From assembly GCA_035452965.1 (NCBI GenBank), contig DAOTCE010000002.1, positions 59,798 through 123,797 on the forward strand: 64,000 nucleotides of DNA. Reading direction: 5' to 3'. The notes under the pieces were generated by a model. The model was not told the DNA's origin. It did no database searches and saw only the letters and a list, made by a program, of their open reading frames with translations. Origin of the DNA: Candidatus Paceibacterota bacterium (GTDB taxonomy: Bacteria > Verrucomicrobiota > Verrucomicrobiia > Limisphaerales > UBA8199). A program made the translations under genes and the position numbers. Position 1 is the stretch's first letter; each line of letters opens with the position of its first letter. This document shows positions 27,991-37,518 of the stretch, piece after piece.

Positions 27991-29391
27991 CTACTCTCTG
28001 CCGTGCCAGCAGTAGGTGCAGAGTTTTTCCCTGGGCAGGCCGATGGATGTAACCAGATCGTCGAGCTGCTGGTACTGGAGGGTGGTCAAGCCCAGCCGAT
28101 GGCGTATGCGTTCTACCATGGCGCGGTGTTTCTCCGAGTCGGGCTGGACATACTCCGGCGGCGGCGGACCATCCTGTCCCTCCATCTCGCGGATCGCGCG
28201 CCGGGCGGCCAGGTCGAGCTCCGATTTGGACCGGGAGAAGTTGAGGAACTTGCAGCCGAACACTAGCGGCGGACAGGCCGGCCGCATATGGACTTCCTTC
28301 GCCCCGCAATCGAAGATCCGCCGGACGGTGTCGGTAAGCTGGGTGCCGCGCACGATCGAATCTTCGCAGAACAACATGCGCTGGCCGTGGATCAGTTCCT
28401 TGATCGGGATGATCTTCATGCGCGCCACCAGGTCGCGCGTGGACTGGTCCTGGGGTATGAAGCTGCGCGACCAGGTGGGGGTGTACTTCACAAACGGCCG
28501 GCGAAACGGCACACCTCGCTGGTGGGCGTAGCCCATCGCGTGGCCTGTGCCGGAATCAGGAATGCCCGCGACGACGTCCACGGGCACAGTGTCCCGCCTG
28601 GCCAGCGCCGCGCCGCAGCGGTAACGGCAATCCTCCGTGTTGATGCCCTCAAAGGTGGACGCCGGATAGCCGTAGTAAACCCAAAGGAACGCGCAGATCT
28701 GGCAGTAGGTGCCCGGCAGGGCAACCGGTTCGATGCCCTCCGGCGTCAGCCGGACAATTTCCCCCGGCCCAAGCTCGCGCACAGTTTCGTAACCCAAGTT
28801 GGGGAACGCGCAGGATTCCAGCGTGGCCGCATAGGCGCCGGCTTTGCGGCCGAGGATCATGGGGGTCCGGCCCAATTTGTCGCGGGCGGCGTAGACGCCC
28901 CCGTCGGTCAGCAACAGCAGGGAACAGGAGCCGGCGATAGCCTCCTGGGCGATCTGGATGCCCTCGGCGAAGGTTGCGCCCTGGTTGATGTATAGCGCTA
29001 CCAGTTCGGTCGGATTGACTTCAGCGCCGCTCATCTCCGAGAAATGCGCCGAGCGCAGGCCGAAGGCCTTCTTCACCAATTCGGCCAGGTTCGCAATGCG
29101 CCCGACCGTGACGATCGCGTAGTTGCCCAGGTGCGAGCCGATGATCAGCGGCTGGTCCTCCGTGTCGCTGATCACGCCGATGCCCATCCGCCCCTTCAGC
29201 TTGTGGACGTCGTGCTCGAACTTGGAACGGAACTGGGCGTTGCTGATGTCGTGGATGAACCGTGTGCAGCCTGTGCCGTGATGCACGGCCATGCCCCCGC
29301 GGCGGGTGCCCAGATGTGAATGGTAGTCGGTTCCGTAGAACAGGTCGTTTACGCAGTCGTCCTTCGAAACCACGCCGAAATAGCCACCCAT
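27991..29391 (-). CDS. purF: Amidophosphoribosyltransferase-like protein without the N-terminal catalytic cysteine
   Basis: 466 residues. PurF makes phosphoribosylamine from PRPP and glutamine, the first step of purine synthesis. The Ntn glutaminase region and the C-terminal PRTase domain with RMLFCEDSIVRGTQL (PRPP loop) are both present. However, the protein begins MGGYFGVVSKDDC, so the Cys expected right after the initiator Met is replaced by Gly; the next Cys is at 13. I recall a Bacteroidetes group with the same MGG start. It may use free ammonia, or Cys13 after unusual processing. It lies 12 bp downstream of hisF on the same strand. Confidence 0.88.
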   Translation of the reverse strand: MGGYFGVVSKDDCVNDLFYGTDYHSHLGTRRGGMAVHHGTGCTRFIHDISNAQFRSKFEHDVHKLKGRMGIGVISDTEDQPLIIGSHLGNYAIVTVGRIANLAELVKKAFGLRSAHFSEMSGAEVNPTELVALYINQGATFAEGIQIAQEAIAGSCSLLLLTDGGVYAARDKLGRTPMILGRKAGAYAATLESCAFPNLGYETVRELGPGEIVRLTPEGIEPVALPGTYCQICAFLWVYYGYPASTFEGINTEDCRYRCGAALARRDTVPVDVVAGIPDSGTGHAMGYAHQRGVPFRRPFVKYTPTWSRSFIPQDQSTRDLVARMKIIPIKELIHGQRMLFCEDSIVRGTQLTDTVRRIFDCGAKEVHMRPACPPLVFGCKFLNFSRSKSELDLAARRAIREMEGQDGPPPPEYVQPDSEKHRAMVERIRHRLGLTTLQYQQLDDLVTSIGLPREKLCTYCWHGRE

Positions 29392-29403
29392 ATTAAATCT
29401 GTG

Positions 29404-30177
29404 TCAGTTGGTAGTTGTAATTACGCTCACCCCGCAGCTCTGCAGGTATTGCTTCAGCTCGGGAATGCGAATGAGGCCAAAGTGGAAAACTGACGCCGCG
29501 AGCAGCACCGTTGCCCCCGCTTCAGCGGCGTCGCGGAAGTGCTCCATGGCTCCTGCGCCGCCCGAAGCGACGACCTCCGCCTGAGTGGCCGAAGCAATCT
29601 TGCGGATCAAGGGCAGATCGAAGCCGGTGCGGGCGCCATCGGTCGCCTTGCTGGTCGGCAGAATGCAGCGCACGCCATAACCGGCCACCTGGCGAGCCCA
29701 TTCCAACGCGTCTGCGCCGGTGGCGGTGCGGCCTCCGTCCACGAACACCTCGTAACCCGAGGGCAGCGACGGATTGCGGTCCACGTCAATTGCTACAGTG
29801 ACCTTCTCCACCCCCAGTTCGCGGATCATCTCCGCGATGATCTTGGGATTGCGGAACGCCGCGCTGCTGGTGGACACCTTGTTGGCTCCCGCCTCGATGA
29901 CGGCACAAGCCGACGCCACATCCTTGATACCTCCGCCTACCGTGAAGGGAATGGTTGCCACGGCCGCCACGCGCTTGACGACTTCCAGCATGGTGCCGCG
30001 GTTTTCGACGGTGGCGGTTATGTCCAGCATGGCCAGTTCATCGGCGCCCGCCGCGCAGTAGGCCCAGGCGCAGCCGACTGGGTCCCCCGCGTCCTGAATA
30101 TCAACGAAATGCACGCCTTTGACCACCCGCCCATGTTGCATGTCCAGACACGGCATGATACGGATTTTCGGTTTCAT
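29404..30177 (-). CDS. hisF: Imidazole glycerol phosphate synthase cyclase subunit
   Basis: 257 residues, a typical length. TIM-barrel enzyme that takes ammonia from HisH to make imidazole glycerol phosphate and AICAR in histidine synthesis. Visible motifs are MPCLDMQHGRVVKGVHF (D12), FTVGGGIKD and VTVAIDVDRN (second catalytic Asp), plus VVASGGAGAMEHF near the end. The AICAR product feeds purine synthesis, which fits its place next to purF and guaA. hisH is not in the window. Confidence 0.96.
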   Translation of the reverse strand: MKPKIRIMPCLDMQHGRVVKGVHFVDIQDAGDPVGCAWAYCAAGADELAMLDITATVENRGTMLEVVKRVAAVATIPFTVGGGIKDVASACAVIEAGANKVSTSSAAFRNPKIIAEMIRELGVEKVTVAIDVDRNPSLPSGYEVFVDGGRTATGADALEWARQVAGYGVRCILPTSKATDGARTGFDLPLIRKIASATQAEVVASGGAGAMEHFRDAAEAGATVLLAASVFHFGLIRIPELKQYLQSCGVSVITTTN

Positions 30178-30211
30178 ACGATTAGCTTCGGCGGTTTAGT
30201 TCTGTCCCCGC

Positions 30212-31144
30212 TCAGATATATTCCACCGTGGCGGGGGGCTTGGGCGTCAGATCGTAAACGCAACGGTTGACACCCGGGATAGCGGTGATGCGGCGGCTGA
30301 GGCGGTGCAGAGTCGGCCACGACAATTCCCGCACGGCAGCCTTGCGCGCATCCACACTGTCAATGCAGCGCACTACGATGATCTGGCCAAACTCGCGTTT
30401 GCCGTGGCGGATGCCGGTGGCGCAATCCTGGAGCAACACCGCCAGGTACTGGAATGCGCCGGAACTCTGGAGTTCCTCCTCCACGATCGCCGTGGCCTTG
30501 CGCACAGTGGCCAGTCGCTCGCGGGTCACCTCGCCCACGATGCGGGTCGCGAGGGCGGGGCCGGGGAACGGGATGCGCTTCGTGATGCTTTGGGGCAGGC
30601 CCAGCAAGGCGGCCACGCGCCGCACACCGTCCTTTCGCAGCGTGGCCAGGGGTTCGAGGACTTTGTAGCCGTAAGTCTTTTGCGGGTCTATGCCGATCTG
30701 CGCCAGGATGTTGTGCTGGCGCTTGATGCCGGCCACGGTTTCCTCGATGTCAGTCAGGATGGTGCCATGGAGCAGAAAGGTCGCCTTCGATTGTTTGACC
30801 GCCTTGGCAAAGACATCCCGGTAGAAGGTGTTCGTGATTGCCTGGCGCTTCTCTTCGGGGTCGGTCAACCCCTTGAGCGCCCGGAGGAACTGGCTGCGCG
30901 CGTCCACCAGTTTCACGGGGATGCCCATGTGCTGAAAGATCTTCACGACGCGCTGCGGTTCCCCTTCGCGCATGATCGCGTTGTCCACGAGAATGGTTTT
31001 CAACTGCTTGCCCAGCGCCTTGTGCGCCAGGACGGTGACCGCCGAGCTGTCCACCCCGCCGCTGAGGGCGTTGATGGCAATCCCGCCGCCCACTTCGCGC
31101 CGGATGGCGGCCACTTGTTCTGCGATGAATGTCTTGTAGTTCAT
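30212..31144 (-). CDS. guaA: GMP synthase, ATP-pyrophosphatase subunit only
   Basis: 310 residues. The P-loop for ATP pyrophosphatases, ALSGGVDSSAV, is near residue 30, and the C-terminal dimerisation block ends GVNRCVYDLTPKPPATVEYI, matching GuaA ends. The usual N-terminal class I glutaminase domain is absent; the gene starts directly at the PPase part, as in archaeal two-subunit GMP synthases. A separate glutaminase subunit or free ammonia must supply nitrogen. First gene of the guaA-hisF-purF run (gaps 34 and 12 bp). Confidence 0.92.
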   Translation of the reverse strand: MNYKTFIAEQVAAIRREVGGGIAINALSGGVDSSAVTVLAHKALGKQLKTILVDNAIMREGEPQRVVKIFQHMGIPVKLVDARSQFLRALKGLTDPEEKRQAITNTFYRDVFAKAVKQSKATFLLHGTILTDIEETVAGIKRQHNILAQIGIDPQKTYGYKVLEPLATLRKDGVRRVAALLGLPQSITKRIPFPGPALATRIVGEVTRERLATVRKATAIVEEELQSSGAFQYLAVLLQDCATGIRHGKREFGQIIVVRCIDSVDARKAAVRELSWPTLHRLSRRITAIPGVNRCVYDLTPKPPATVEYI

Positions 31145-31295
31145 AGATGCTCTGTGCTCGCTAATGTCCGCAATGCTGCATTTGCGCGCGGGAGGCTATC
31201 CGGATTTTCCACAAAGGGGAGCAGAAAGTGATCATGGCGGAAGCCAGACCATTTTCAGGCGTGAAGGGGAAGGAAATGGCGGCTATTGTATAGCC

Positions 31296-32627
31296 ATGAA
31301 GCAGGTCCTGGTTGAGATGGTAGTCGTCTTGCTGTTGCTCGGGGTCAACGGCGTGTTCGCCATGACGGAGATTGCGGTGGTCACCGCCCGGAAGGGCCGG
31401 CTCCGCCAGTTGGCCAAAGGCGGCCACGCGCGCGCCCAATTGGCGCTTGCCTTGGCGGAGTCCCCGAACCGATTTCTCTCGACCGTGCAAATCGGGATAA
31501 CGCTGGTTGGCATCCTGGCGGGCGCGTTCAGCGGCGCCACCATTGCCGAGGAACTCGCCTTGGCGCTGGCGGCTGTGCCCGGCTTGGGCCCCTACAGCGA
31601 CGTGATCGCTTTGGGTGTCGTGGTGCTGGTGATTAGTTATCTCTCGCTGGTGCTGGGTGAACTCGTGCCCAAACGCATCGGCCTGGGCAATCCGGAAAGA
31701 ATCTCCATGCTGGTCGCCGGGCCGATGCAGGCATTGTCGGTGGTTGCCGGCCCCCTGGTGAGGTCCCTCAGCCTTTCCACGGACGGCCTGCTGCGGCTGC
31801 TGGCCATCAAGCCGCAGAAGGAGGCCACGGTGAGCGAGGATGAGGTCAAAGTGCTCATGCAAGAAGGGCTGCGGGCGGGCGCGTTCCAGAAAGTGGAAAG
31901 CGACATCGTCGCCAGCGTGCTCGATCTTGACCGCTTGATGGTGCGCGACATCATGACGCCCCGCCCCAAAGTCATCTGGTTGAATCGCGACGACCCGCAC
32001 GAAACGGTTTGGCACAAGATCGTTGTGAGCGGCCACTCTTTCTTCCCGGTTTATGAAGGCAATCGCGACCGCGTTGTGGGGGTGGTTTCCGTGAAAGCGG
32101 TTTACGCGAACCTGGCGGCGGGGGTGGGCGTGAACCTCAGAGACTTGATGGTGCCGCCGCTGGTTGTGCCGGCGACGCAGAACGTGCTGCAACTGGTGGA
32201 GACCTTCAAGAGGAGCGGCAAGCACCTGGCGCTGGCGGCCGATGAATTCGGCGGCATCGTGGGTCTGGTGACCCTCAACGACGTGATGGAGGCCATAGTA
32301 GGGGATTTCCCCTCTCAGGATGAGCGGGCCAAGCCGGCGGTCACGCGGCGGCCGGACGGCTCGTGGCTGATTGACGGCATGATTGAAATTGCGCGCGTGG
32401 AGCAGGCGCTGCCGGGCTTCGTGGCCGAGGACCCCTCAAACAAGGAGTATCAGACGCTCGCCGGATACATCGTGAAACGCCTGGGTCGCCTGCCCCGGGA
32501 AGGTGAGACGTTCGAGGCGCACGGCTACGTTTTCGAGGTGTTGGATATGGACCAGCATCGCGTGGACAAGGTGCTCGTGGTGCCCTTGCGGCCACCGGCC
32601 GGCAGCCGAACCCTCCCTGCCGCTTAA
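31296..32627 (+). CDS. CNNM/CorC-type hemolysin-family membrane protein
   Basis: ATG 31296 (MKQVLVEMVVVLLLLGVNGVF) gives 443 residues. A DUF21/CNNM membrane domain (FAMTEIAVVTARKGRLRQLA, then LVLGELVPKRIGL) is followed by two CBS domains (RDIMTPRPKVIWLNRDD and RDLMVPPLVVPATQNVLQL) and a CorC_HlyC C-terminal domain (DGSWLIDGMIEIARVEQAL). Such proteins handle Mg2+ or Co2+ efflux, or act as sodium/magnesium exchangers. Divergent from guaA across about 150 bp. Confidence 0.93.
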   Translation: MKQVLVEMVVVLLLLGVNGVFAMTEIAVVTARKGRLRQLAKGGHARAQLALALAESPNRFLSTVQIGITLVGILAGAFSGATIAEELALALAAVPGLGPYSDVIALGVVVLVISYLSLVLGELVPKRIGLGNPERISMLVAGPMQALSVVAGPLVRSLSLSTDGLLRLLAIKPQKEATVSEDEVKVLMQEGLRAGAFQKVESDIVASVLDLDRLMVRDIMTPRPKVIWLNRDDPHETVWHKIVVSGHSFFPVYEGNRDRVVGVVSVKAVYANLAAGVGVNLRDLMVPPLVVPATQNVLQLVETFKRSGKHLALAADEFGGIVGLVTLNDVMEAIVGDFPSQDERAKPAVTRRPDGSWLIDGMIEIARVEQALPGFVAEDPSNKEYQTLAGYIVKRLGRLPREGETFEAHGYVFEVLDMDQHRVDKVLVVPLRPPAGSRTLPAA

Positions 32628-32646
32628 GTGGCCGGAGCCCTGGCCG

Positions 32647-33102
32647 CTAATCCTGTGCGTGCCGATGCCCCAACTCCAGTTTCAGCGCGCCGAGCGACAG
32701 GTTCATGTCCCGGAGAAACGCCACCAGCGAGCCGCTTAATGCCAGCAGGCACGCGATGAACAGCAAGCTGATCAGCAGCCCCAAGTCCAACCGCAGCAGC
32801 GCCGTCAGAAACAGCACAATAATCAGCACTGACGCCAGCAGCACGCTCACCCCCGATAACAGGATGGAAAGCCGCGCGAGCCGCGCCCGGCGATAGAGAA
32901 TTTGAATTTGTCCCTCCAGCCGCTCCCGGTCCGCACCCGCCAGTTCCCGCAACTCGCGCATCAGCAGCCGGGAGCGGTCAATCGTCCGCCCGTAGCGGTT
33001 GGTGAGCGTAAGCAACAACAGGCCGACGCCCGAGATCAGGATGACCGGGCCGATGGCCACTTGCAGCACAGGAATCAGCTCATGCAGTGGTGTCGAAGGC
33101 AT
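32647..33102 (-). CDS. DUF2721 family membrane protein
   Basis: ATG 33102 (MPSTPLHELIPVLQVAIGPV) gives 151 residues. N-terminal helix, the conserved NRYGRTIDRSRLL block, an amphipathic linker (RERLEGQIQILYRRARLARL), then two more membrane helices and a charged tail. This is the DUF2721 layout; no function is known. It converges with the CNNM gene, their ends 19 bp apart. Confidence 0.85.
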   Translation of the reverse strand: MPSTPLHELIPVLQVAIGPVILISGVGLLLLTLTNRYGRTIDRSRLLMRELRELAGADRERLEGQIQILYRRARLARLSILLSGVSVLLASVLIIVLFLTALLRLDLGLLISLLFIACLLALSGSLVAFLRDMNLSLGALKLELGHRHAQD

Positions 33103-33211
33103 ATCCAGGCCAAAGTTAACGCCGCCCTCCTGCGACGCAACCCCATTTCCCTCTGCGGGATTTGCGCCGCTACCCCTTGCCAACGGTTCGCCTGCCTGCT
33201 CTCATAGCCGC

Positions 33212-34432
33212 ATGCAAGTAGTACGTTCCAACCCGCCTCGCAGCACCGCCAATCCGCGGCGATTCAAGAATGCGAGCAGCCTTCGCCGCAAGGCCGGAAT
33301 CGTTCTGGCAGCGGCCTTTGTGGGAGGCATGCTGCTTCCGCGTGCCGTGTGCGGGGCGCCGGCGATCGAGAACCGCGTCGTGCTCGACATCGAAGCGTCC
33401 AAAGACAATCCTCGCAACTCGGAAGGCGCCTTCATCACCCTCAAGTCCGGCCGCATCCTCTTCCTCTACACCCAGTTCTATGGCGGCGGCGCGGACGAAA
33501 GCCCGGCCCGGATTGTTTCAGTTTGCTCCGACGACGCCGGCCGAACCTGGAACCGCGACCCCCGCGTGGTGGTAGAAAACACCGGGCGCGAGAATGTGAT
33601 GAGCGTTTCGCTGCTGCGCCTCGCGAGCGGCAGAATTGCGCTGTTCTACCTCATCAAGAACAGCCTGCACGATTGCCGGCCCTGGATGCAGATTTCCACC
33701 GACGAGGCCCAAAGCTGGTCCGCGCCCAGGCTGGTAGTCGATGCGCCCGGCTACTTTGTGCTCAATAACGACCGGGTCATCCAGCTTGGCACGGGCCGGC
33801 TCATCGCGCCTGTGGCGTTCCATCGCACGCGGCGGTCCGACCCGCGGGACCACCGTACTTGGGACTCCCGCGCGATCGCCCTTTGGTATCTGTCGGACGA
33901 CGAGGGAATGACCTGGCGCGAGGCGAGCGATTGGTGGGTGCTGCCGCTCCCCAGCCGTACCGGCTTGCAGGAGCCGGGCGTGGTTGAACTGCCCGGCGGC
34001 CACTTGTTCACCTGGGCGCGGACGGACCAGGGCGCGCAATGGGGCTGCGTCTCGACCAATGCCGGCTGGTCGTGGCCGCCGCCCGCCGCCACCGCCCTGA
34101 AGTCGCCGATCTCTCCCGCCAGCCTGAAGCGCTTGCCCGGCTCGGACGACTTGCTGGCCGTGTTCAACGACCATTCCGGCGCCTTTCCGTTCCCGGAGGG
34201 CAAACGCACGCCGCTGGTCGCCGCGATCTCCTCCGATGGCGGCCGGACCTGGCCCGTGCGAAAGCTTCTGGAAGACGACCCGAAGGGCATGTACTGCTAC
34301 ACGGCGATTCATTTTGCGGGGGATGCGGTGCTGCTGGGCTACTTCGACTTCCGGGGCATTGATTCCAAGTCCGCCAACCGGCTCCGCATCCGGCTCCTCA
34401 GCCTTGATTGGCTGCGCGCCGCCACGAAGTAA
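33212..34432 (+). CDS. Secreted sialidase-like (BNR/Asp-box) glycoside hydrolase
   Basis: ATG 33212 gives 406 residues with a long basic signal peptide (RRKAGIVLAAAFVGGMLLP). A six-bladed propeller is indicated by Asp-box motifs: SDDAGRTWNRDP, STDEAQSWSAP, SDDEGMTWREA and SSDGGRTWPVR. SRTGLQEPGVVELPGGHLFTW contains the likely catalytic-region glutamate. Substrate may be sialic acid or another terminal sugar, since many verrucomicrobial members are uncharacterised. Its 3' end overlaps the next gene tail-to-tail by 35 bp. Confidence 0.85.
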   Translation: MQVVRSNPPRSTANPRRFKNASSLRRKAGIVLAAAFVGGMLLPRAVCGAPAIENRVVLDIEASKDNPRNSEGAFITLKSGRILFLYTQFYGGGADESPARIVSVCSDDAGRTWNRDPRVVVENTGRENVMSVSLLRLASGRIALFYLIKNSLHDCRPWMQISTDEAQSWSAPRLVVDAPGYFVLNNDRVIQLGTGRLIAPVAFHRTRRSDPRDHRTWDSRAIALWYLSDDEGMTWREASDWWVLPLPSRTGLQEPGVVELPGGHLFTWARTDQGAQWGCVSTNAGWSWPPPAATALKSPISPASLKRLPGSDDLLAVFNDHSGAFPFPEGKRTPLVAAISSDGGRTWPVRKLLEDDPKGMYCYTAIHFAGDAVLLGYFDFRGIDSKSANRLRIRLLSLDWLRAATK

Positions 34433-36545
34433 CCCTGACCTTCTCTCGCGAAGCGGTTGTTGGGCAAGGCGCCGCTGCCTCTTTTGGCCCGGCCAGAATC
34501 AGCAGCAGCATTCCGGCGCAGGCTATCGAGATCAGCAACCCGGGCAGCAAGTAATTCTGGTGGAAATAAACCCGGACCAGGTGTCGCCCCGCAGGCACGG
34601 GGACGGCCCTCATCCAGTGGTTGGCGGGTACGCAGGCCCGGGTTTGCCCGTCAATTTCCGCCCGCCAGCCAGGGTACCAAGCTTCACTCAGCACCAGCAG
34701 GCCATTCGTTTTGGCTTCCACTTCAACCAGCAGCCAGTTCGGCTCAAAACGGCGGATGGTTGCTGCCGCCCCAGGCAGGCTGCTGTGAGGGGCCAGAGGA
34801 TCTGACAAGGGCTTCTCCAGCAAGGCGCTCTTGTGAATATCATGCCCCTGCACGAGACGTTTCAGAACGCCACCCGCCTCATCCACTACCTCCGTCGCAT
34901 AGACTACATACGCCCGCGGGGCCGCGTTGGATGCAAACTGCAGCGTCCATTCGCTCGTGTCCACTCCCGCCACCAGTCCCAAGTCGGGATATGGGAACGG
35001 GCCGCGATCGTACACCTCCCCGGCGAGCGAGTTGTTATCGAAGTCAGGCGGCTGAATCCCAAGCGTTGAGTGTAGGTATTCCCAAGGACGCCGCAGGAAC
35101 AAGGAGCAGTTTGCGTCGAATGTGCTGTAGCGATACACCATGGCGTAGTTCGCCGGGACCAGTGCCCAGGGCACGCACACCCGCGGCGGCGGCTGCGCCG
35201 GTTCCAGTAAGCCCGCCTCGCGCAATTGCGCTGCCAGAACCCGCTGAAACGAATGGTCCGGTCGCACTTTGAAGATAACGGTGTAGTTGCAGGCCTGCTT
35301 GATGATCCACGTGCCATAGACCAGGCTAAGCCCCTGCAATAAAACCGCCCCGACCAAGACAGGCGAAACCGGGGTGCCGAACTTGCGTCTCCACAGGGCC
35401 CGGAGACGGGGGTGCGGCCGGCTGAGCCAAATCCCGGCGGCACAGATCAACGCTAGCACCGCCAGCACAGCCTCGCGCGGATGTATCCTAAACCCACTGA
35501 AGCCGGGCAGCCACTTGTAGAACAGTGGAAAGAACGGCGTGTTGTCGCCCAGCGCCAGCAGTAAGGCAACGATGACCACTGCTAGCAGGCCGCGCACGCT
35601 GTGCTCGCGCAACCGGCACAATCCTGCCAGCCCGAATACCAATGCAATTGGACCGAAGTAAAGGGTTGTCTCCCAAGTAACCCACTCGCGGCCCCCCCAG
35701 ATTCCGAGAGGACTAAGTAGGCTTTCAAACTCAGCCCACTCGAGCTTAAAGTAATTTGCAAACGCCGGCGACGCCCTATACCGGTTGCCCTGCTTCGCCA
35801 GCTCGAGGAAGGGCAGCAGCACCATGGCCACCAGCCCTGTGCACCAGATACCCGCCGCTCCCAGTTGGCCAAGGCTCCGCACGGCGTCCAGCAGCGCCTG
35901 GCCCAACGGCAGCCGCACCGCCCGGCCGAGAATGAATACCCCCTGGCCAATTCCCGTGAACCAGAACACCTGCGGGTGACCGCATAGAAACTGCAGCGCC
36001 AGCAACAGGGCGTGCCACCCGATTCGCTCGCACCGCCAAGGTCCTTCCGTCCGCAAAGCACAATAAAACAACGCTGGGACATAGCAAAGTGCCCAGCAAT
36101 AGTGCACCTGCCCCGTCATCCACCGCGCGGTCAAGGAGCAGCTCCCCAGATAACAGGCCGCCATGAAATAGCTCTGCCAGCGCCCCACCTGGAGCGCCCC
36201 TCCCAGCGCCCTCATGCCGAACACACCCAGTGCGCAGTGCAGCCAGACCAGCAGAAAGCTCCCGAGTCCCTGCCCCAGGCAAATCAGATAGACAGGCGGA
36301 TAGAAGACCAGCATCTGTGTGTCTGCCAGGTATGGCCGCCCCAGACCGATGTAAGGGTTCCATAACGGCAACCGCCCTTCCTGCACGGCCTCCCTCAGAA
36401 ACTGCAGGTTCGGCCCCAGAAACTGCACGTAGTCCCAGCTCTCCACCAGCTTGGTGCCGGCAAAGCACAGGACGGCGGCAAACAGCCCAATGGCGGCCAC
36501 CACCAGCAGGTCCTCCCGCCGGGCCCGAATTGCTTCGCCTGACAT
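34398..36545 (-). CDS. YfhO-family large membrane protein
   Basis: ATG 36545 (MSGEAIRARREDLLVVAAIG) gives 715 residues; a TTG four codons upstream is possible. Many membrane helices: the first half has PLWNPYIGLGRPYLADTQ followed by FYPPVYLICLGQGLGSF, a YfhO hallmark, then SCSLTARWMTGQVHYCWAL. A C-terminal soluble beta domain (NWLLVEVEAKTNGLLVLSE, then YPGWRAEIDGQ) also fits. YfhO proteins are GT-C-like and are linked to glycosylation of lipoteichoic acid in Firmicutes; here the role is presumably glycan assembly at the membrane. Confidence 0.88.
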   Translation of the reverse strand: MSGEAIRARREDLLVVAAIGLFAAVLCFAGTKLVESWDYVQFLGPNLQFLREAVQEGRLPLWNPYIGLGRPYLADTQMLVFYPPVYLICLGQGLGSFLLVWLHCALGVFGMRALGGALQVGRWQSYFMAACYLGSCSLTARWMTGQVHYCWALCYVPALFYCALRTEGPWRCERIGWHALLLALQFLCGHPQVFWFTGIGQGVFILGRAVRLPLGQALLDAVRSLGQLGAAGIWCTGLVAMVLLPFLELAKQGNRYRASPAFANYFKLEWAEFESLLSPLGIWGGREWVTWETTLYFGPIALVFGLAGLCRLREHSVRGLLAVVIVALLLALGDNTPFFPLFYKWLPGFSGFRIHPREAVLAVLALICAAGIWLSRPHPRLRALWRRKFGTPVSPVLVGAVLLQGLSLVYGTWIIKQACNYTVIFKVRPDHSFQRVLAAQLREAGLLEPAQPPPRVCVPWALVPANYAMVYRYSTFDANCSLFLRRPWEYLHSTLGIQPPDFDNNSLAGEVYDRGPFPYPDLGLVAGVDTSEWTLQFASNAAPRAYVVYATEVVDEAGGVLKRLVQGHDIHKSALLEKPLSDPLAPHSSLPGAAATIRRFEPNWLLVEVEAKTNGLLVLSEAWYPGWRAEIDGQTRACVPANHWMRAVPVPAGRHLVRVYFHQNYLLPGLLISIACAGMLLLILAGPKEAAAPCPTTASREKVRVTSWRRAANQG

Positions 36546-36725
36546 ACCGCCAGCCAACCACTCGCTGTTGCCACCGTCAAGTCGTTATACACCTTCACCG
36601 CTCTGTTGGCTCTCCCCTAACCAGGAGCTGGCAGATCTCCTGACGCAATCACGCGGGGCTCCCTCATTCCTGCAGCAAGATTCCGTTGAATGTCGCTTCA
36701 ATTAGTTCATACTAGATCAAGCAAC

Positions 36726-37490
36726 ATGAGCGATTCCGTTGATCTGCGCCGAATCCTGACGGGCTGGCCGTTCGACCCGGAAAACGACGCGCGCATCGTG
36801 CGCGGCGACGACGGGCGGGAGATTCTTCAGGTGCGCACGCCGCTGGGGATCGAGCAATACGAGCTGGATGACCGGCCTGACGGCCTCCGCCCGCACGGGA
36901 TGGAATCCGCGCTGGAGTACCACCTGCATCGGCTTAACCAGGCCAAGTTCGCCGGGCGCGAAGACCAGTTCGCGCTCAGCCCGCAGGAGTGCGGCGAGCT
37001 TTTTCACGAAGGGACGCTCTACTACTTCCGCTACGTGCGGCTGTTTCAGCTCAAGGACTGGGCGCGCACCATCCGCGACACCGCGCGCAACCTCCGCGCG
37101 TTTGATTTCCTGCACCGCTACGCCCGGCGCGAGGAGGACCAGCAATTCATGGAAAAGTGGCGCCCCTACATCCTGCGGGTCAACGCCAGCGCCGCCGTCA
37201 TGCAGACCATGGAAAAGGGCGCCTACGACCAAGCGCTGAAGATCGCCCGGGACGCCATCCAAAAGATCGAAGGGCTTGCGGAGATTGAGGACGAGACCTT
37301 CACCTTCGAGCGGGAGCGCTCCCTCATGGCATTGCGCGAGCTGGAGTCGCAAATACAGAAGAACCGCCCCCTGTCCGAGCTGGAGCAGTTGGAGCATCAA
37401 CTGCGCCGCGCGATTGACCGGCAGGAATTCGAGCGCGCCGCCCAGTTGCGCGACCGCATCCGCGTGCTCCGGCAGCAGCACATCTGCTGA
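36726..37490 (+). CDS. UvrB/UvrC-motif protein
   Basis: ATG 36726 gives 254 residues. The last about 40 residues (LSELEQLEHQLRRAIDRQE, then FERAAQLRDRIRVL) are a UVR motif, the coiled hairpin by which UvrB and UvrC bind each other; it also occurs in McsA and Clp proteins. The N-terminal part (EILQVRTPLGIEQYELDDRP) and the helical middle are not recognised. No zinc fingers, so it is not McsA. Could be an adaptor in stress response or repair. Confidence 0.72.
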   Translation: MSDSVDLRRILTGWPFDPENDARIVRGDDGREILQVRTPLGIEQYELDDRPDGLRPHGMESALEYHLHRLNQAKFAGREDQFALSPQECGELFHEGTLYYFRYVRLFQLKDWARTIRDTARNLRAFDFLHRYARREEDQQFMEKWRPYILRVNASAAVMQTMEKGAYDQALKIARDAIQKIEGLAEIEDETFTFERERSLMALRELESQIQKNRPLSELEQLEHQLRRAIDRQEFERAAQLRDRIRVLRQQHIC

Positions 37491-37518
37491 GCCCTGGGGG
37501 GCGCCGTCCGCCCCGCGC

